DNA of 64,000 nucleotides from Actinacidiphila cocklensis. GTDB taxonomy: Bacteria; Actinomycetota; Actinomycetes; Streptomycetales; Streptomycetaceae. The position numbers and the translations under genes were made by a program. Position 1 is the stretch's first letter; every line of letters starts with the position of its first letter. Shown here piece after piece: positions 25,640 through 34,963 of the stretch. The notes below the pieces were generated by a model, which saw nothing but the letters and a program-made list of their open reading frames with translations, did no database searches and was not told the DNA's origin. The stretch spans positions 93,326-157,325 of the forward strand of contig NZ_CAJSLV010000049.1 of the NCBI RefSeq assembly GCF_907177275.1, given 5' to 3'.

Positions 25640-25969
25640 GTGGCCGGCAAGCCCAAGCACGTAACGGACGCCACCTTCGCCGAGGAGGTCCTCGCCAGCG
25701 ACAAGCCCGTGCTGGTCGACTTCTGGGCCGAGTGGTGCGGCCCCTGCCGTCAGATCGCCCCGTCCCTGGAAGCCATCGCGGCGGAGCACCCGGACGACAT
25801 CACCATCGTCAAGCTCAACATCGACGAGAACCCCGTCACCGCCGCGAAGTACGGCGTGATGTCCATCCCGACCCTCAACGTCTACAAGGGCGGCGAGGTC
25901 GTGAAGACGATCGTCGGTGCCAAGCCGAAGGCCGCGCTCGTCCGCGACCTCTCCGACTTCATCGGCTGA
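25640..25969 (+). CDS. trxA: Thioredoxin
   Basis: 109 residues with active site WCGPC (Cys33 and Cys36), the [19 protein letters not shown] core, cis-proline region [14 protein letters not shown] and the family's usual length. It reduces protein disulfides using electrons from TrxB. The GTG start at 25640 follows GAGGAGA. It is the last gene of the DUF6049-murJ-sigM-trxBA stretch. Downstream come a parS site and a terminator. The mycobacterial locus has cwlM after trxC; no cwlM is present here. Confidence 0.96.
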   Translation: MAGKPKHVTDATFAEEVLASDKPVLVDFWAEWCGPCRQIAPSLEAIAAEHPDDITIVKLNIDENPVTAAKYGVMSIPTLNVYKGGEVVKTIVGAKPKAALVRDLSDFIG

Positions 25970-25978
25970 TCGCGCACT

Positions 25979-25992
25979 GTTCCACGTGGAAC
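25979..25992. other. parS site (GTTCCACGTGGAAC) after trxA
   Basis: A perfect palindrome, intergenic, nine bases past the trxA stop and just before the terminator. Confidence 0.75.
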
Positions 25993-25996
25993 ATCG

Positions 25997-26029
25997 AAGG
26001 GCCGGCTCCCCTCGGGGGAGCCGGCCCTT
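25997..26029. terminator. Bidirectional terminator between trxA and the GNAT gene
   Basis: A 15-bp stem (AAGGGCCGGCTCCCC, 25997-26011, complement 26015-26029) with a TCG loop lies between convergent genes and is followed by T. Confidence 0.8.
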
Positions 26030-26061
26030 TCGTATGGACAGCTACGGGAGCGGGTGCAACG

Positions 26062-26679
26062 TCAGAGCGGGCGGAGGACGGGCTCCTTCTGGACGGCGCC
26101 CAGCAGCCGGTCAATGGCCATCTCGACGTCCTCCTTCCAGGAGATCGTGGAGCGCAGCTCCAGCCGTAGCCGGGGGAACCGGGGGTGCGGTCGGACCGTC
26201 TTGAAGCCGACGGCCAGCAGATGGTCGGCCGGCAGGACACAGGACGGCGCCGACCACTTCGCGTCGCCGAACGCCTCGATCGCCTTGAAGTTCCGCCGTA
26301 CGAGATCCTTGGCCACCGTCTGCACCAGGACCCGGCCGATACCCTGGCCCTGATAGCCGGGCAGCACGCGGGCCGTCATCAGCTGAACCGCGTCCGCGGA
26401 CACCGGACTGGTCGGGAAGGCCATCGACCGGGGCACGTAGGCGGCCGGGGCGTAGAGCACGAACCCTGCCGGGACCTCGTCCACGTACACCACCCGGCCG
26501 CAGGAGCCCCACTCCAGCAGCACCGCGGAGATCCAGGCCTCCTTCTCCAGCTCGGGCTTGCCAGCCTGGACGGCGGCCTCGCCACTCACCGGGTCCAGCT
26601 CCCAGAAGACGCAGCGCCGGCAGGGCTTGGGAAGGTCAGGAAGATTGTCGAGGGTGAGCGGTACTAGCCGACGGCCCAT
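26062..26679 (-). CDS. GNAT-family N-acetyltransferase
   Basis: 205 residues. The acetyl-CoA motif VLPGYQGQGIGRVLVQTVAKDL (with Q-x-G-x-G) marks the GNAT fold. The N-terminal part has a CRRCVFWELDP segment with two close Cys that may bind metal. The substrate is unknown. The ATG at 26677-26679 opens MGRRLVPLTLDNLPDLP. The gene is leftward, after parB, separated by a hairpin at 26715-26747. An acetyltransferase gene next to parB also appears in other Streptomyces origins as far as I recall. Confidence 0.8.
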   Translation of the reverse strand: MGRRLVPLTLDNLPDLPKPCRRCVFWELDPVSGEAAVQAGKPELEKEAWISAVLLEWGSCGRVVYVDEVPAGFVLYAPAAYVPRSMAFPTSPVSADAVQLMTARVLPGYQGQGIGRVLVQTVAKDLVRRNFKAIEAFGDAKWSAPSCVLPADHLLAVGFKTVRPHPRFPRLRLELRSTISWKEDVEMAIDRLLGAVQKEPVLRPL

Positions 26680-26714
26680 GTGCCAAGGACCCCATTCCTG
26701 TCGCTGACCGAACG

Positions 26715-26747
26715 GTGGCACCCCGGGGTTCAGGTCCGGGGTGCCAC
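26715..26747 (-). terminator. Hairpin terminator after parAB
   Basis: A 12-bp stem (GTGGCACCCCGG, 26715-26726, complement 26736-26747) with a nine-base loop lies five bases past the parB stop on the minus strand. Confidence 0.7.
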
Positions 26748-26751
26748 GGTG

Positions 26752-27846
26752 TCACTCGTCGTCGTCCTCGGCCTCGTCGTCCAGCCGGTTCTCCAGCACC
26801 TTGCCCTCACCGGGTGCCATGGCGCCGAGGATGCGCTCCAGATCTTCCATCGAGGCGAACTCCACCACGATCTTGCCCCGCTTCTGGCCCAGGTCCACCT
26901 TCACCCGGGTGTCGAAGCGGTCGGAGAGCCGGGTGGCCAGGTGGGTGAGCGCCGGGGCCACCCGGCGGCCGGCCCGCGGCGCCGCCGACTTCTTGGCGGT
27001 CTGCGGCTCGCTGTTCATCAGCTTCACGATCTCTTCGACCGTTCGGACCGACAGCTCTTCCGCGACGATCCGGAGCGCCAGCTTGTCCTGCGCTTCGGAG
27101 TCCTCCAGCGAGAGCAGGGCGCGGGCGTGCCCGAAGGAGATCACCCCGGCTGCCACCCGACGCTGCACCGGGGCGGGGAGTTTGAGCAGCCGCAGGGTGT
27201 TGGAGACCTGCGAGCGGGACCGGCCGATCCGGTCGGCCAGCTGCTCATGGGTGCAGGAGAAGTCCCGCAGCAGCTGGTCATAGGCCGCAGCCTCTTCCAG
27301 CGGGTTCAGCTGCGCCCGGTGCAGGTTCTCCAGCAGGGCGTCCAGCAGCAGCTTCTCGTCGTCGGTGGCCCGGACGATTGCCGGAATCCGCTCCAGGCCC
27401 GCCTCGCGGCAGGCCCGCCAGCGGCGCTCGCCCATGATCAGCTCGAAGCGGTCCGCGCTGATCTGCCGTACGACCACCGGCTGGAGCAGACCGACCTCTT
27501 TGATCGAGGTGATCAGCTCGTTGAGGGCGTCCTCGTCGAACACCTCCCGCGGCTGCCGGGGGTTGGGCGTGATGGCGTCGAGTTCCAGCTCGGCGAAGTA
27601 GGCGCCCGCGACCGGGACCCGCGCCGCGGAGAGATCCGGCTCTGTTTCACGTGAAACAGGGATCTCCACTGCGGGCGGTGCGGACTCCGTCGGCCGGCGT
27701 TCCACCAGACCCGCCACCTTTGCCGCCGCGACCCCGCGGTCCGGCACCAGGACCGGTGCGGTCCCGGACGTTGGGCTGGTCGCCTGCGGCGCGGCCGGGA
27801 TCAGCGCGCCGAGACCACGGCCGAGCCCTCTGCGTCGATCACTCAC
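26752..27846 (-). CDS. parB: Chromosome-partitioning protein ParB
   Basis: 364 residues. The N-terminus [13 protein letters not shown] is the conserved ParA-contact region. The CTPase/ParB core contains NPRQPREVF and GERRWRA. The parS-reading helix-turn-helix is [24 protein letters not shown]-terminal dimerisation domain ends in an acidic tail. ParB loads on the parS sites of this window, spreads, and recruits condensin for segregation into spores. The GTG start overlaps the parA stop (GTGA). The gene carries a perfect parS at 27644-27657, encoding PVSRETE in the linker after the N-terminal tail. Confidence 0.95.
   Translation of the reverse strand: MSDRRRGLGRGLGALIPAAPQATSPTSGTAPVLVPDRGVAAAKVAGLVERRPTESAPPAVEIPVSRETEPDLSAARVPVAGAYFAELELDAITPNPRQPREVFDEDALNELITSIKEVGLLQPVVVRQISADRFELIMGERRWRACREAGLERIPAIVRATDDEKLLLDALLENLHRAQLNPLEEAAAYDQLLRDFSCTHEQLADRIGRSRSQVSNTLRLLKLPAPVQRRVAAGVISFGHARALLSLEDSEAQDKLALRIVAEELSVRTVEEIVKLMNSEPQTAKKSAAPRAGRRVAPALTHLATRLSDRFDTRVKVDLGQKRGKIVVEFASMEDLERILGAMAPGEGKVLENRLDDEAEDDDE
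27644..27657. other. parS site (GTTTCACGTGAAAC) inside parB
   Basis: A perfect match to the canonical parS palindrome. On the parB strand it reads V-S-R-E-T. Confidence 0.85.
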
Positions 27847-28958
27847 TGGATCCCCTCCGACATGCTGTGCGGGTTGTGCTGTTCGCCCTGCGACTGCGGG
27901 TCGTACTCGACGGCCACCTCGCCCGGCAGACCGCGCAGGGCCATCTCCCGGGCGGCCTCCAGGTACGACAGGGCGCCGCTGGAGCCCGGGTCGTAGGTCA
28001 AGACGGTCTGACCGTAGCTGGGCGCCTCAGAGATGCGTACCGAGCGCGGAATGCTGGTGCGCAGCACCTCCTTGCCGAAGTGGGTGCGCACCTCCTCCGC
28101 CACCTGGGAGGCCAGCCGGGTCCTGCCGTCGTACATCGTCAGCAGGATGGTGGACACATGCAGCTTCGGGTTGAGGTGGGCGCGGACCAGGTCCACGTTC
28201 TTCAACAGCTGCCCCAGTCCCTCCAGCGCGTAGTACTCGCACTGGATCGGGATGACCACCTCGGCGCCGGCCACCAGGGCGTTGACGGTGAGCAGGCCGA
28301 GCGAGGGCGGGCAGTCGATCAGGACGTAGTCCAGCGGCTGCTCGTAGGACTCGATCGCCCGCTGCAGCCGGCTCTCCCGGGCCACCAGCGAGACCAGTTC
28401 GATCTCGGCGCCGGCCAGGTCGATGGTCGCGGGAGCGCAGAAGAGGCCCTCCACGTCGGCCACCGGCAGCACAACGTCCGACAGCGGCTTGCTCTCCACC
28501 AGCACGTCGTAGATCGACGGCACCTCGGCGTGGTGGTCGATCCCGAGCGCCGTGGAGGCGTTGCCCTGCGGGTCGAGGTCGATCACCAGCACCCGCGCGC
28601 CGTGCAGCGCCAGGGAGGCCGCCAGGTTCACCGTGGTCGTGGTCTTACCCACCCCGCCCTTCTGGTTGGCGACGACCATCACCCGGGTCTGCGCCGGACG
28701 GGGCAGACCCTCACCGGTGCGGTTCAGCGCCTCGACGGCCATCTGGGCAGCGCGGCCGATCGGGGTGTCATCCATAGGAGGCAATGTTTCACGTGAAACA
28801 TCGCTCCCGAACCCCGGGGGCACGGAAAGTGGTCCCCCGGCTGATTCAGCTGAGCGGGGACCGGGGACCGGGTCGGCCATCGGCCCCGCGATATTGGCGT
28901 CGGACCGCAAGGACTCACTCTCCTCGACTTCAGGCTCGCTATGAGAAGAGCCTGCCAT
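27843..28958 (-). CDS. parA: Chromosome-partitioning ATPase ParA
   Basis: 371 residues from the ATG at 28956-28958 ([20 protein letters not shown]). That start fits the Streptomyces ParA N-terminus as I remember it; no strong Shine-Dalgarno sequence is present. An in-frame ATG at 29156 would add 66 residues read through a DnaA-box palindrome and a parS site and is unlikely. The deviant Walker A ([14 protein letters not shown]), the Walker A' region ([12 protein letters not shown]) and [16 protein letters not shown] are clear. ParA polymerises on the nucleoid and at hyphal tips to position ParB-parS complexes. A perfect parS at 28786 encodes DVSRET in the N-terminal extension. Confidence 0.93.
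   Translation of the reverse strand: MAGSSHSEPEVEESESLRSDANIAGPMADPVPGPRSAESAGGPLSVPPGFGSDVSRETLPPMDDTPIGRAAQMAVEALNRTGEGLPRPAQTRVMVVANQKGGVGKTTTTVNLAASLALHGARVLVIDLDPQGNASTALGIDHHAEVPSIYDVLVESKPLSDVVLPVADVEGLFCAPATIDLAGAEIELVSLVARESRLQRAIESYEQPLDYVLIDCPPSLGLLTVNALVAGAEVVIPIQCEYYALEGLGQLLKNVDLVRAHLNPKLHVSTILLTMYDGRTRLASQVAEEVRTHFGKEVLRTSIPRSVRISEAPSYGQTVLTYDPGSSGALSYLEAAREMALRGLPGEVAVEYDPQSQGEQHNPHSMSEGIQ
28786..28799. other. parS site (GTTTCACGTGAAAC) inside parA
   Basis: A canonical palindrome in the 5' coding part of parA, in frame as V-S-R-E-T, flanked by AAT/ATC. Confidence 0.85.
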
Positions 28959-28990
28959 GCCCGAGGGGTGCTGAACCAGCGAGCCCCGGT

Positions 28991-29023
28991 CGGCTGTGGA
29001 TAAATCCCGGTTATCCACAGCCG
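28991..29023. promoter_or_regulatory. Head-to-head DnaA boxes in a 13-bp inverted repeat upstream of parA
   Basis: CGGCTGTGGATAA (28991-29003) and TTATCCACAGCCG (29011-29023) are perfect complements around ATCCCGG. Each arm contains a full TTATCCACA box (28995-29003 minus, 29011-29019 plus). The element lies 33 bases upstream of the chosen parA start, in the parA promoter/leader region. Confidence 0.7.
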
Positions 29024-29104
29024 AATTGGGCTTGGTCGGCTTGTTGGCGCGCGCCTCGGCCGCGGCACGGCCGCGGCTGAGGACTCCTGGAAGCAGTGAG
29101 CGAC

Positions 29105-29118
29105 GTTTCACGTGGAAC
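29105..29118. other. parS site (GTTTCACGTGGAAC) in the rsmG-parA gap
   Basis: A mixed-arm parS in the 236-base gap between rsmG and parA. It is the parS nearest oriC on the left, about 5.9 kb from the first oriC DnaA box. Confidence 0.75.
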
Positions 29119-29194
29119 ACGATGCGCCGCGCCACGCCTGTATCCCGACAGGACACTCCGGATTATGACGTTTTGACCGCTTCCGACCAGTCGC

Positions 29195-29938
29195 TCAGCG
29201 GCGACGGCGCCCCGCGTTGCCCCCGCCTCGCGGTGCCCGGCTGGCCCGGGCCGCTTTCGCCCGCCGGGTGGCCGCACGAACTCCGCCGGGACTTTCCCCC
29301 ACCAGGACCCGGACGACTGTGGACAACGGATCGACCACGCCCTCACCGACCTGGGTCACCGAGGCGCTCACCGCGCCCAGCCGGCCGAGCGCCGCCCTGG
29401 CCGCCTTCAGCTCCTCCTCGGCGGTATCGCCCTTGAGGACCGCCATCTCACCGTGCGGGCGCAGCAGGGGCAGTCCCCAGCCGGCCAGCCGCTCCAGCGG
29501 CGCGACCGCGCGAGCGGTCACCACGTCCACCGGCGGCAGCTTGCCCACCATCTCCTCGGCCCGACCGCGGACGACCGTCACATTGGTCAGCCCCAGCAGC
29601 CGTACCACCTCCTCCAGGAAGGTCGTACGGCGCAGCAGCGGCTCCAGCAGGGTGATCTCCAGGTCCGGCCGGGCCAGGGCCAGCGGAATGCCCGGCAGGC
29701 CGGCACCGGAGCCCACGTCGCAGACCGACACGGCCTCGTCGATCACCTCGGAGAGCACCGCACAGTTCAGCAGGTGCCGCTCCCACAGCCGGGGCACCTC
29801 GCGCGGACCGATCAGACCGCGTTGCACCCCGGCATCCGCCAGCAGCTCGGCATAGCGCAGCGCGTCGGCGAACCGGTCGCCGAACACCGCCCCGGCCTGC
29901 TCGGGCGGCGCGGGAAGCTCCGCTGCTGCCTCCGTCAC
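29195..29938 (-). CDS. rsmG: 16S rRNA (guanine-527-N7)-methyltransferase RsmG (GidB)
   Basis: 247 residues. The SAM-binding motif is [20 protein letters not shown], followed by [16 protein letters not shown] and [15 protein letters not shown], all characteristic of RsmG. It methylates G527 of 16S rRNA; its loss gives low-level streptomycin resistance in Streptomyces. The C-terminal 30 residues are a basic Arg/Gly/Ala tail. The GTG start at 29936-29938 has GGAAAGGAAAG upstream. A hairpin at 29995-30022 separates it from jag. It precedes parAB. Confidence 0.93.
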   Translation of the reverse strand: MTEAAAELPAPPEQAGAVFGDRFADALRYAELLADAGVQRGLIGPREVPRLWERHLLNCAVLSEVIDEAVSVCDVGSGAGLPGIPLALARPDLEITLLEPLLRRTTFLEEVVRLLGLTNVTVVRGRAEEMVGKLPPVDVVTARAVAPLERLAGWGLPLLRPHGEMAVLKGDTAEEELKAARAALGRLGAVSASVTQVGEGVVDPLSTVVRVLVGESPGGVRAATRRAKAARASRAPRGGGNAGRRRR

Positions 29939-29994
29939 GGGACTTTCCTTTCCTCGGTTCTCGCACGCGTTCTTTCATCCAGGCTGACAAGCTT

Positions 29995-30022
29995 CGGCCC
30001 CGCCTGCGAGCAGACGGGGCCG
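29995..30022 (-). terminator. Hairpin between jag and rsmG
   Basis: CGGCCCCG (29995-30002) and CGGGGCCG (30015-30022) pair, with extra CTG/CAG pairing inside. It lies just past the jag stop, so it probably reduces read-through from the rpmH-yidC operon into rsmG. Confidence 0.55.
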
Positions 30023-30044
30023 ATCGATCGGAGTGCGCAACCGG

Positions 30045-30563
30045 TCAGACCGGCAGCACGACCACCCTGCGCTGGGGCTCCTCGCCCTCGGACTCGCTGC
30101 GCAGACCCGCCGCGGCGACCGCGTCATGCACGACCTTGCGCTCGAAAGGCGTCATCGGGTCCAGCTTCACCGGCTGACCGGTCTCCTTGGCCTCGGCTGC
30201 CGCCTCTGCGCCCAGCTGCGCCAGTTCCGCGCGCTTGCGCGCCCGGAACCCGGCGATGTCCAGCATCAGCCGGCTGCGCTCACCGGTCTCCCGGTGCACC
30301 GCGAGCCGGGTCAGCTCCTGCAGCGCCTCCAGCACCTCGCCGTCCCGCCCGACGAGCTTGGTCAGCTCCCGGGTGGAGGTGTCGCCGATGATCGACACCG
30401 ACGCACGCTCACCCTCGACATCCATGTCGATGTCACCGTCGAGGTCGGCGATGTCCAGCAGCCCCTCCAGGTAGTCCGCCGCGATCTCACCCTCCTGCTC
30501 CAGCCGGGTCAGAGTCGCGGACGAGCCGCTGTCGGGTGCCGCGGTGGTGTTGACGTCGCTCAC
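30045..30563 (-). CDS. jag: Jag/KhpB-type KH-R3H RNA-binding protein
   Basis: 172 residues. An acidic N-terminus is followed by a KH-like domain (TRELTKLVGRDGEVLEALQELTRLAVHRETGERSRLMLDIAGFRARKRAEL) and a C-terminal R3H domain (MTPFERKVVHDAVAAAGLRSESEGEEPQRRVVV). Such proteins bind RNA and in other bacteria affect cell elongation. It follows yidC by 15 bases, the universal yidC-jag order. GGAG-type purines precede the ATG. Confidence 0.9.
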   Translation of the reverse strand: MSDVNTTAAPDSGSSATLTRLEQEGEIAADYLEGLLDIADLDGDIDMDVEGERASVSIIGDTSTRELTKLVGRDGEVLEALQELTRLAVHRETGERSRLMLDIAGFRARKRAELAQLGAEAAAEAKETGQPVKLDPMTPFERKVVHDAVAAAGLRSESEGEEPQRRVVVLPV

Positions 30564-30578
30564 GCCTGGACGCTCCTC

Positions 30579-31808
30579 TTACTTCTTCTTCGACGACAGG
30601 TTGGTCGGCTTGGACTTGGCCCCGCCTGGCTGCTTACCCGGCGTGCCGCCGCCCTGCTTCTGACCGCCCGCCCTCGGAGCGCCGGCCCGCGGTGCGCCGC
30701 CGCTGCTCTTGCCGCCGGAGCCGGACCGGGTAGCACCGCCCTTGGAGGCGCCGCCCTTGGGAGTACCGCTCTTGGGGGTACCGCTCTTCGGGGTGTCGTC
30801 CTGGGGAGTGTCGGCCTGGGCGTCGCCGGCAGAACCACCGGAACCGCCCGCCCGCGGTGCTCCGGGACCGCCAGCAGCGCCGCCGGTGTGCCGCTTGGCC
30901 TTCGGCTGCCGCTTGGGCTGGGTGCGGTTGGCCCGGGCGACCTCGACGGCCTCCTTGGCAGCGATCTCCTCGGGCTGCTCGACCAGCTTGCCCTTGGCCC
31001 GCAGCCGCTCCTGGCGCTGCTGGAAGGCCAGGCTGCCGGGGGTGGGGTTGCGGTAGATCACGAACATCTGCTGGCCCATGGTCCACACGTTGGTGGTCAG
31101 CCAGTAGATGAGGACACCGACGGGGAAGTTGATACCCAGCACGGCGAAGATGACCGGGAAGACGTACATCAGCATCTTCTGCTGCTGCATGAACGGCGTC
31201 TTCACCGTCATGTCGACGTTCTTCGTCATGAGCTGGCGCTGGGTGTAGAACTGCGACGCCGACATCAGCACGATCATCACGAGGGTGACAACCCGCACAT
31301 CGGTGAGGGTGGCACCGAGTGACTCGACCTTGGCGGCACCGTCGGTGAACTTCGCCGCCAGCGGGGCGCCGAAGATGTGCGCGTTCTTGGCGCTGTCGAC
31401 CAGGTTGGAGTGGATCACTCCGACCTCGTTGCCCTTAGCGATGTTGCTGAGCACGTGGTACAGCGCGAAGAAGAACGGCGACTGGGCCAGAATCGGCAGG
31501 CACGAGGAGAGCGGGTTGGTGCCCGTCTCCTTGTACAGCTTCATCATCTCTTCGGACTGCTTCTGGCGGTCGTTCTTGTAGCGCTCCTGGATCGCCTTCA
31601 TCTTGGGCTGGAGCGCCTGCATGTTCCGGGTGGACTTGATCTGCTTGACGAACAGCGGGATCAAGCAGATCCGGATCAGGACCACCAGCGAGACGATGGA
31701 CAGACCCCACGCCCAGCCGCTGTCCTTGTCGAAGATCAGGCTGTAGAACGAGTGGAACTGGACGATGATCCACGACACTGCGTCGTATAGGGGGTTCAGG
31801 ATCCCCAC
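30579..31808 (-). CDS. yidC: Membrane protein insertase YidC (OxaA)
   Basis: 409 residues. The N-terminus [26 protein letters not shown] leads into five core helices, with the cytoplasmic coiled region [50 protein letters not shown] typical of the family. The C-terminal 130 residues are a positively charged, Lys/Gly/Ser/Pro-rich tail ([13 protein letters not shown] repeats) that probably binds ribosomes or RNA. It inserts membrane proteins alone or with SecYEG. The GTG at 31808 follows AAGGAG and is two bases after the yidD stop. Confidence 0.94.
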   Translation of the reverse strand: MGILNPLYDAVSWIIVQFHSFYSLIFDKDSGWAWGLSIVSLVVLIRICLIPLFVKQIKSTRNMQALQPKMKAIQERYKNDRQKQSEEMMKLYKETGTNPLSSCLPILAQSPFFFALYHVLSNIAKGNEVGVIHSNLVDSAKNAHIFGAPLAAKFTDGAAKVESLGATLTDVRVVTLVMIVLMSASQFYTQRQLMTKNVDMTVKTPFMQQQKMLMYVFPVIFAVLGINFPVGVLIYWLTTNVWTMGQQMFVIYRNPTPGSLAFQQRQERLRAKGKLVEQPEEIAAKEAVEVARANRTQPKRQPKAKRHTGGAAGGPGAPRAGGSGGSAGDAQADTPQDDTPKSGTPKSGTPKGGASKGGATRSGSGGKSSGGAPRAGAPRAGGQKQGGGTPGKQPGGAKSKPTNLSSKKK

Positions 31809-31810
31809 GG

Positions 31811-32128
31811 TCAGGCTCCTTGGGCGTGAGAGGGTCCGGTGGGCTCGGGCGTGACGGGCCCGTCGGAGCCGCCCCGCAGTGCGCGGCGCAGCAGTTCGTG
31901 CCATGGCGGCCGCTTACGCGGCGGGACATGGTCCACTCCGCCGGGCGACCAGGGGTTGCACCGGAGGATGCGCCACGCGGTAAGGGCAGTGCCCTTGATC
32001 GCGCCATGCCGGTCGATGGCGGTGTACCCGTAGTGGGAGCACGACGGGTAATACCGGCACACCGGGCCGAGCAGCGGACTGATCGTCCACTGATACAGCT
32101 TGATCAGTGCCAGCAGTGGGTATTTCAT
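31811..32128 (-). CDS. yidD: Membrane protein insertion efficiency factor YidD
   Basis: 105 residues. The conserved core [59 protein letters not shown] has the three family Cys. It is a small peripheral membrane protein assisting YidC. Its ATG overlaps the rnpA stop (ATGA) and its stop is two bases from yidC, so translation is coupled through rnpA-yidD-yidC. The last 25 residues are a Pro/Gly-rich extension. Confidence 0.93.
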   Translation of the reverse strand: MKYPLLALIKLYQWTISPLLGPVCRYYPSCSHYGYTAIDRHGAIKGTALTAWRILRCNPWSPGGVDHVPPRKRPPWHELLRRALRGGSDGPVTPEPTGPSHAQGA

Positions 32129-32523
32129 TGAGCCACCCTCCCCTCGGCATCGCCATGGGTGTCACGGCCCAGCAGCCGCTGCAGTGCGGCGTCCAGGTCG
32201 AGGGCCAGCTGTGCGTGGTCCGCGTTCCCCGCTTCGGGAAGCGCGCGTACCACTACCAGGCTACCGGGGGGGAGGAGTGACAGACGCGCCCGGACCAGAT
32301 GACGCAGTTTGCGTTTTACCTGATTCCGCTGTACCGCCCCGCCGACGGCCTTGCTCACGACGAAACCCGCACGTGCCGGGGGAGTCTTCTCCCCAGGCAC
32401 GTGCGGGTCAGTGGCGTCTCGGCGCAGATGGACGACCAGCAGCGGGCGGCCCGCCCGGCGTCCACGGCGAACCGCCGTCGCGAAGTCCTGGCGCCGCCTC
32501 AGCCGATTCTCGGAGGGCAGCAC
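32125..32523 (-). CDS. rnpA: Ribonuclease P protein component
   Basis: 132 residues. It starts GTG at 32523 ([25 protein letters not shown]), with the central [29 protein letters not shown] motif that contacts P RNA. It helps the RNA subunit cut 5' leaders from tRNA precursors. Upstream in-frame codons would run into rpmH and are not used. An almost complete palindrome lies within the coding sequence at 32365-32408. The gene lies 19 bases after rpmH. Confidence 0.94.
   Translation of the reverse strand: MLPSENRLRRRQDFATAVRRGRRAGRPLLVVHLRRDATDPHVPGEKTPPARAGFVVSKAVGGAVQRNQVKRKLRHLVRARLSLLPPGSLVVVRALPEAGNADHAQLALDLDAALQRLLGRDTHGDAEGRVAQ
32365..32408. repeat. Long hairpin inside rnpA
   Basis: ACCCGCACGTGCC (32365-32377) and GGCACGTGCGGGT (32396-32408) are perfect complements. 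Inside them GGGGA/TCCCC (32379-32383 and 32390-32394) also pair, leaving one mismatch and a loop of about six bases. It encodes the [14 protein letters not shown] segment of RnpA. Confidence 0.85.
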
Positions 32524-32542
32524 GACATCAGGCCTGAGGCAA

Positions 32543-32680
32543 TCAGGCAGACAGACGCGCGCGGCCCTTGCCGCGGCGGGTCGCGAGGATCGCGCGACCC
32601 GCACGGGTACGCATCCGCAGACGGAAGCCGTGGGTCTTGGCGCGGCGGCGGTTGTTCGGCTGGAAGGTGCGCTTGCTCAC
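32543..32680 (-). CDS. rpmH: 50S ribosomal protein bL34
   Basis: 45 residues, [20 protein letters not shown] then a basic run ending RLSA, the invariant bL34 pattern. The GTG start at 32680 has GGAG seven bases upstream; the longer frame upstream is not conserved. It is the first gene of the rpmH-rnpA-yidD-yidC-jag operon and divergent from dnaA. Confidence 0.96.
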   Translation of the reverse strand: MSKRTFQPNNRRRAKTHGFRLRMRTRAGRAILATRRGKGRARLSA

Positions 32681-32927
32681 TCGGGGGCTCCAGGAGAGAT
32701 CGTGTCCGGCGGGGCGTCGCCTGGCTGTCACCGTGCGCCCACGAAAAGCTCGCGGATCAAACGGGTGCACCGCTTGACGATCGCCCGGCAGCGTTAACGC
32801 TCCGGAAGATCCTCGCCCATCGGTAGGCAGGCGGCAGCAGCCATCGACAACTCGACCTCGATACGGTACGTGCGGCTAGGCCATCCGGTCAAACCCGACG
32901 GCGCGCCCCCGCCATTTGTACACAGCC

Positions 32928-32970
32928 TGTGGACAACGACTTGAACCACGCCCGCCGCGCTGATTACCGT
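32928..32970 (+). promoter_or_regulatory. Candidate dnaA promoter with DnaA box
   Basis: In the 390-base gap 32681-33070 a perfect DnaA box TTGTCCACA lies on the minus strand at 32928-32936. It stands immediately upstream of TTGAAC (32941-32946), which has TACCGT (32965-32970) at 18 bases. The -10 box is poor, so the exact promoter is uncertain, but the box position suits DnaA autorepression, known in Streptomyces. The rest of the gap shows no gene; the rpmH promoter must be in it. Confidence 0.5.
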
Positions 32971-33070
32971 GGCTGAACTCCGTACTCTTCCCGCCCCTGC
33001 CGAGGTCCACACGTCCGCGGGAGATCGCTGCACCACCTACGCAACATAAGCAACCGAGAGAGCGTGCCCT

Positions 33071-34963
33071 GTGGCTGACGTATCCGCCGATCTTGCCGCA
33101 GTGTGGCCGCAAGTGCTCAGGAAACTGCTGGTGGACAGCGAGGACCTGAAACCCACCCATGCGGAATGGCTCCGGCGCATCCAGCCGCTGGCCCTGGTGG
33201 CCGGCACCGCCGTGCTGTCCGCGCCGAACGAGTACGCCAAGAAGATCCTCGAGGGCCAGCAGCTCAAGCAACTGATCACCGATGTGCTCAGCCATGAGTT
33301 CGGTCACACCGTGGGCATCGCCATCGCGGTCGCCTCCGGCGGCGAGCAGGACCATCCGGACGGGGGAACGGACGACTGGCCGCCGCGTACGCCGGACGAG
33401 GAGTGGCAGCAGCCGGGGCTCGGGAACTGGGGCGCACCGCCCGCCGGCGCCTTCCAGGACCGCAGGCCCGACCCGTACCCCGACGCCAGGGACGCCCGCG
33501 ACGCGCACGGCGACCGGGACGGCCGCGACCCCAGGGACCCGCGGGACCGGCTCGACGGCCGCGACATTCGTGACATTCGCGACAGTCGCGGGGACCTCGA
33601 CCGGGAGCGTGACCTCGACCGCGACCGCGGCCGCGACCTGGACCGGAGCCGGGACCTCGACCGCGGCCGCGACCTCGATCGCAACCGGGAGCTGGACCGC
33701 GGCCGGGACCGCTACCGCGCCGATCGCCTCGACGGCGGCTACCCGGCCGTACCGCACCAGGCGCACCCCGGCGACCGGCCGTACGGCGCCGGGTCCGCGG
33801 GCGGGTATCCCCAGCAGGGCGGGCAGCCGCCCGCCGCCCGCCCCGAGCGGTCCTCTGCCGTGCCCCCGCCGCCGGGCGGCTCCGGCGGCCCGGGCGGCGG
33901 GGGATCGGGCGGCAGCGGCGGGGCCGTGGAGCCCACCGCCCGGCTGAACCCGAAGTACCTCTTCGACACCTTCGTGATCGGCGCCTCGAACCGCTTCGCG
34001 CACGCCGCGGCGGTCGCGGTGGCCGAGGCCCCGGCCAAGGCCTACAACCCGCTGTTCATCTACGGAGAGTCCGGCCTCGGCAAGACGCACCTGCTCCATG
34101 CGATCGGGCACTACGCGCGGAGCCTCTACCCCGGCACCCGGGTCAGGTACGTCAGCTCCGAGGAGTTCACGAACGAGTTCATCAACTCCATCAGGGACGG
34201 CAAGGCCGACGCCTTCCGCAAGCGCTACCGCGACATGGACATCCTGCTGGTCGACGACATCCAGTTCCTGGCGAGCAAGGAGTCGACGCAGGAGGAGTTC
34301 TTCCACACCTTCAACACCCTGCACAACGCGAACAAGCAGATCGTGCTGTCCTCCGACCGGCCGCCCAAGCAGCTGGTCACCCTGGAGGACCGGCTGCGCA
34401 ACCGCTTCGAGTGGGGCCTGATCACCGACGTCCAGCCGCCCGAGCTGGAGACCCGGATCGCGATCCTGCGCAAGAAGGCGGTCCAGGAGCAGCTGAACGC
34501 GCCGCCCGAGGTGCTGGAGTTCATCGCGTCCCGGATCTCCCGCAACATCCGGGAACTGGAGGGCGCGCTGATCCGGGTCACCGCCTTCGCGAGCCTCAAC
34601 CGGCAGCCGGTGGACCTGCAGCTCACCGAGATCGTGCTGAAGGACCTGATCCCGGGCGGCGAGGACTCGGTGCCGGAGATCAGCGGCACCGCGATCATGG
34701 CGGAGACCGCGGCCTACTTCGGCCTCGCGGTGGACGACCTGTCCGGCTCCTCGCGCAGCCGCGTGCTGGTCACCGCACGGCAGATCGCCATGTACCTGTG
34801 CCGGGAGCTGACCGACCTGTCGCTGCCCAAGATCGGCGCTCTCTTCGGGGGCCGCGACCACACCACGGTGATGCACGCCGACCGGAAGATCCGCTCGCTG
34901 ATGGCGGAGCGGCGGTCCATCTACAACCAGGTGACGGAGCTGACCAACCGCATCAAGAGCTGA
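33071..34963 (+). CDS. dnaA: Chromosomal replication initiator DnaA
   Basis: 630 residues. Domain I (1-90) begins [20 protein letters not shown]. Domain II is very long (about 90-285) and includes Asp/Arg repeats at about 138-223. Domain III is the AAA+ core with Walker [16 protein letters not shown] (about residue 333), Walker [11 protein letters not shown] and sensor [10 protein letters not shown]. Domain IV ends with the DnaA-box reader [19 protein letters not shown]. It binds the oriC boxes between it and dnaN, melts DNA and loads DnaB. Streptomyces DnaA proteins are large because of domain II, but the RDLDR repeats are striking. The GTG at 33071 is weakly preceded by GAGAG. Confidence 0.97.
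   Translation: MADVSADLAAVWPQVLRKLLVDSEDLKPTHAEWLRRIQPLALVAGTAVLSAPNEYAKKILEGQQLKQLITDVLSHEFGHTVGIAIAVASGGEQDHPDGGTDDWPPRTPDEEWQQPGLGNWGAPPAGAFQDRRPDPYPDARDARDAHGDRDGRDPRDPRDRLDGRDIRDIRDSRGDLDRERDLDRDRGRDLDRSRDLDRGRDLDRNRELDRGRDRYRADRLDGGYPAVPHQAHPGDRPYGAGSAGGYPQQGGQPPAARPERSSAVPPPPGGSGGPGGGGSGGSGGAVEPTARLNPKYLFDTFVIGASNRFAHAAAVAVAEAPAKAYNPLFIYGESGLGKTHLLHAIGHYARSLYPGTRVRYVSSEEFTNEFINSIRDGKADAFRKRYRDMDILLVDDIQFLASKESTQEEFFHTFNTLHNANKQIVLSSDRPPKQLVTLEDRLRNRFEWGLITDVQPPELETRIAILRKKAVQEQLNAPPEVLEFIASRISRNIRELEGALIRVTAFASLNRQPVDLQLTEIVLKDLIPGGEDSVPEISGTAIMAETAAYFGLAVDDLSGSSRSRVLVTARQIAMYLCRELTDLSLPKIGALFGGRDHTTVMHADRKIRSLMAERRSIYNQVTELTNRIKS
33482..33740. repeat. Degenerate Asp-Arg codon repeats in dnaA domain II
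   Basis: About 260 bases are built of GAC/CGC/CTC-type codons encoding runs such as [19 protein letters not shown]. The unit of about 18 bases (RDLDRx) is repeated imperfectly five or more times. Confidence 0.8.

Noticed and set aside
28959..29156. N-terminal extension of ParA to the ATG at 29156
   Set aside because: It would be translated through a DnaA palindrome and a parS site and gives a non-conserved Arg/Ala-rich peptide; the ATG at 28958 fits the family start better.
29151..29156. GGACAC (WhiA-like core) upstream of parA
   Set aside because: A five- to six-base motif is expected by chance many times in 64 kb; no second supporting element was found, although WhiA control of parAB is known.
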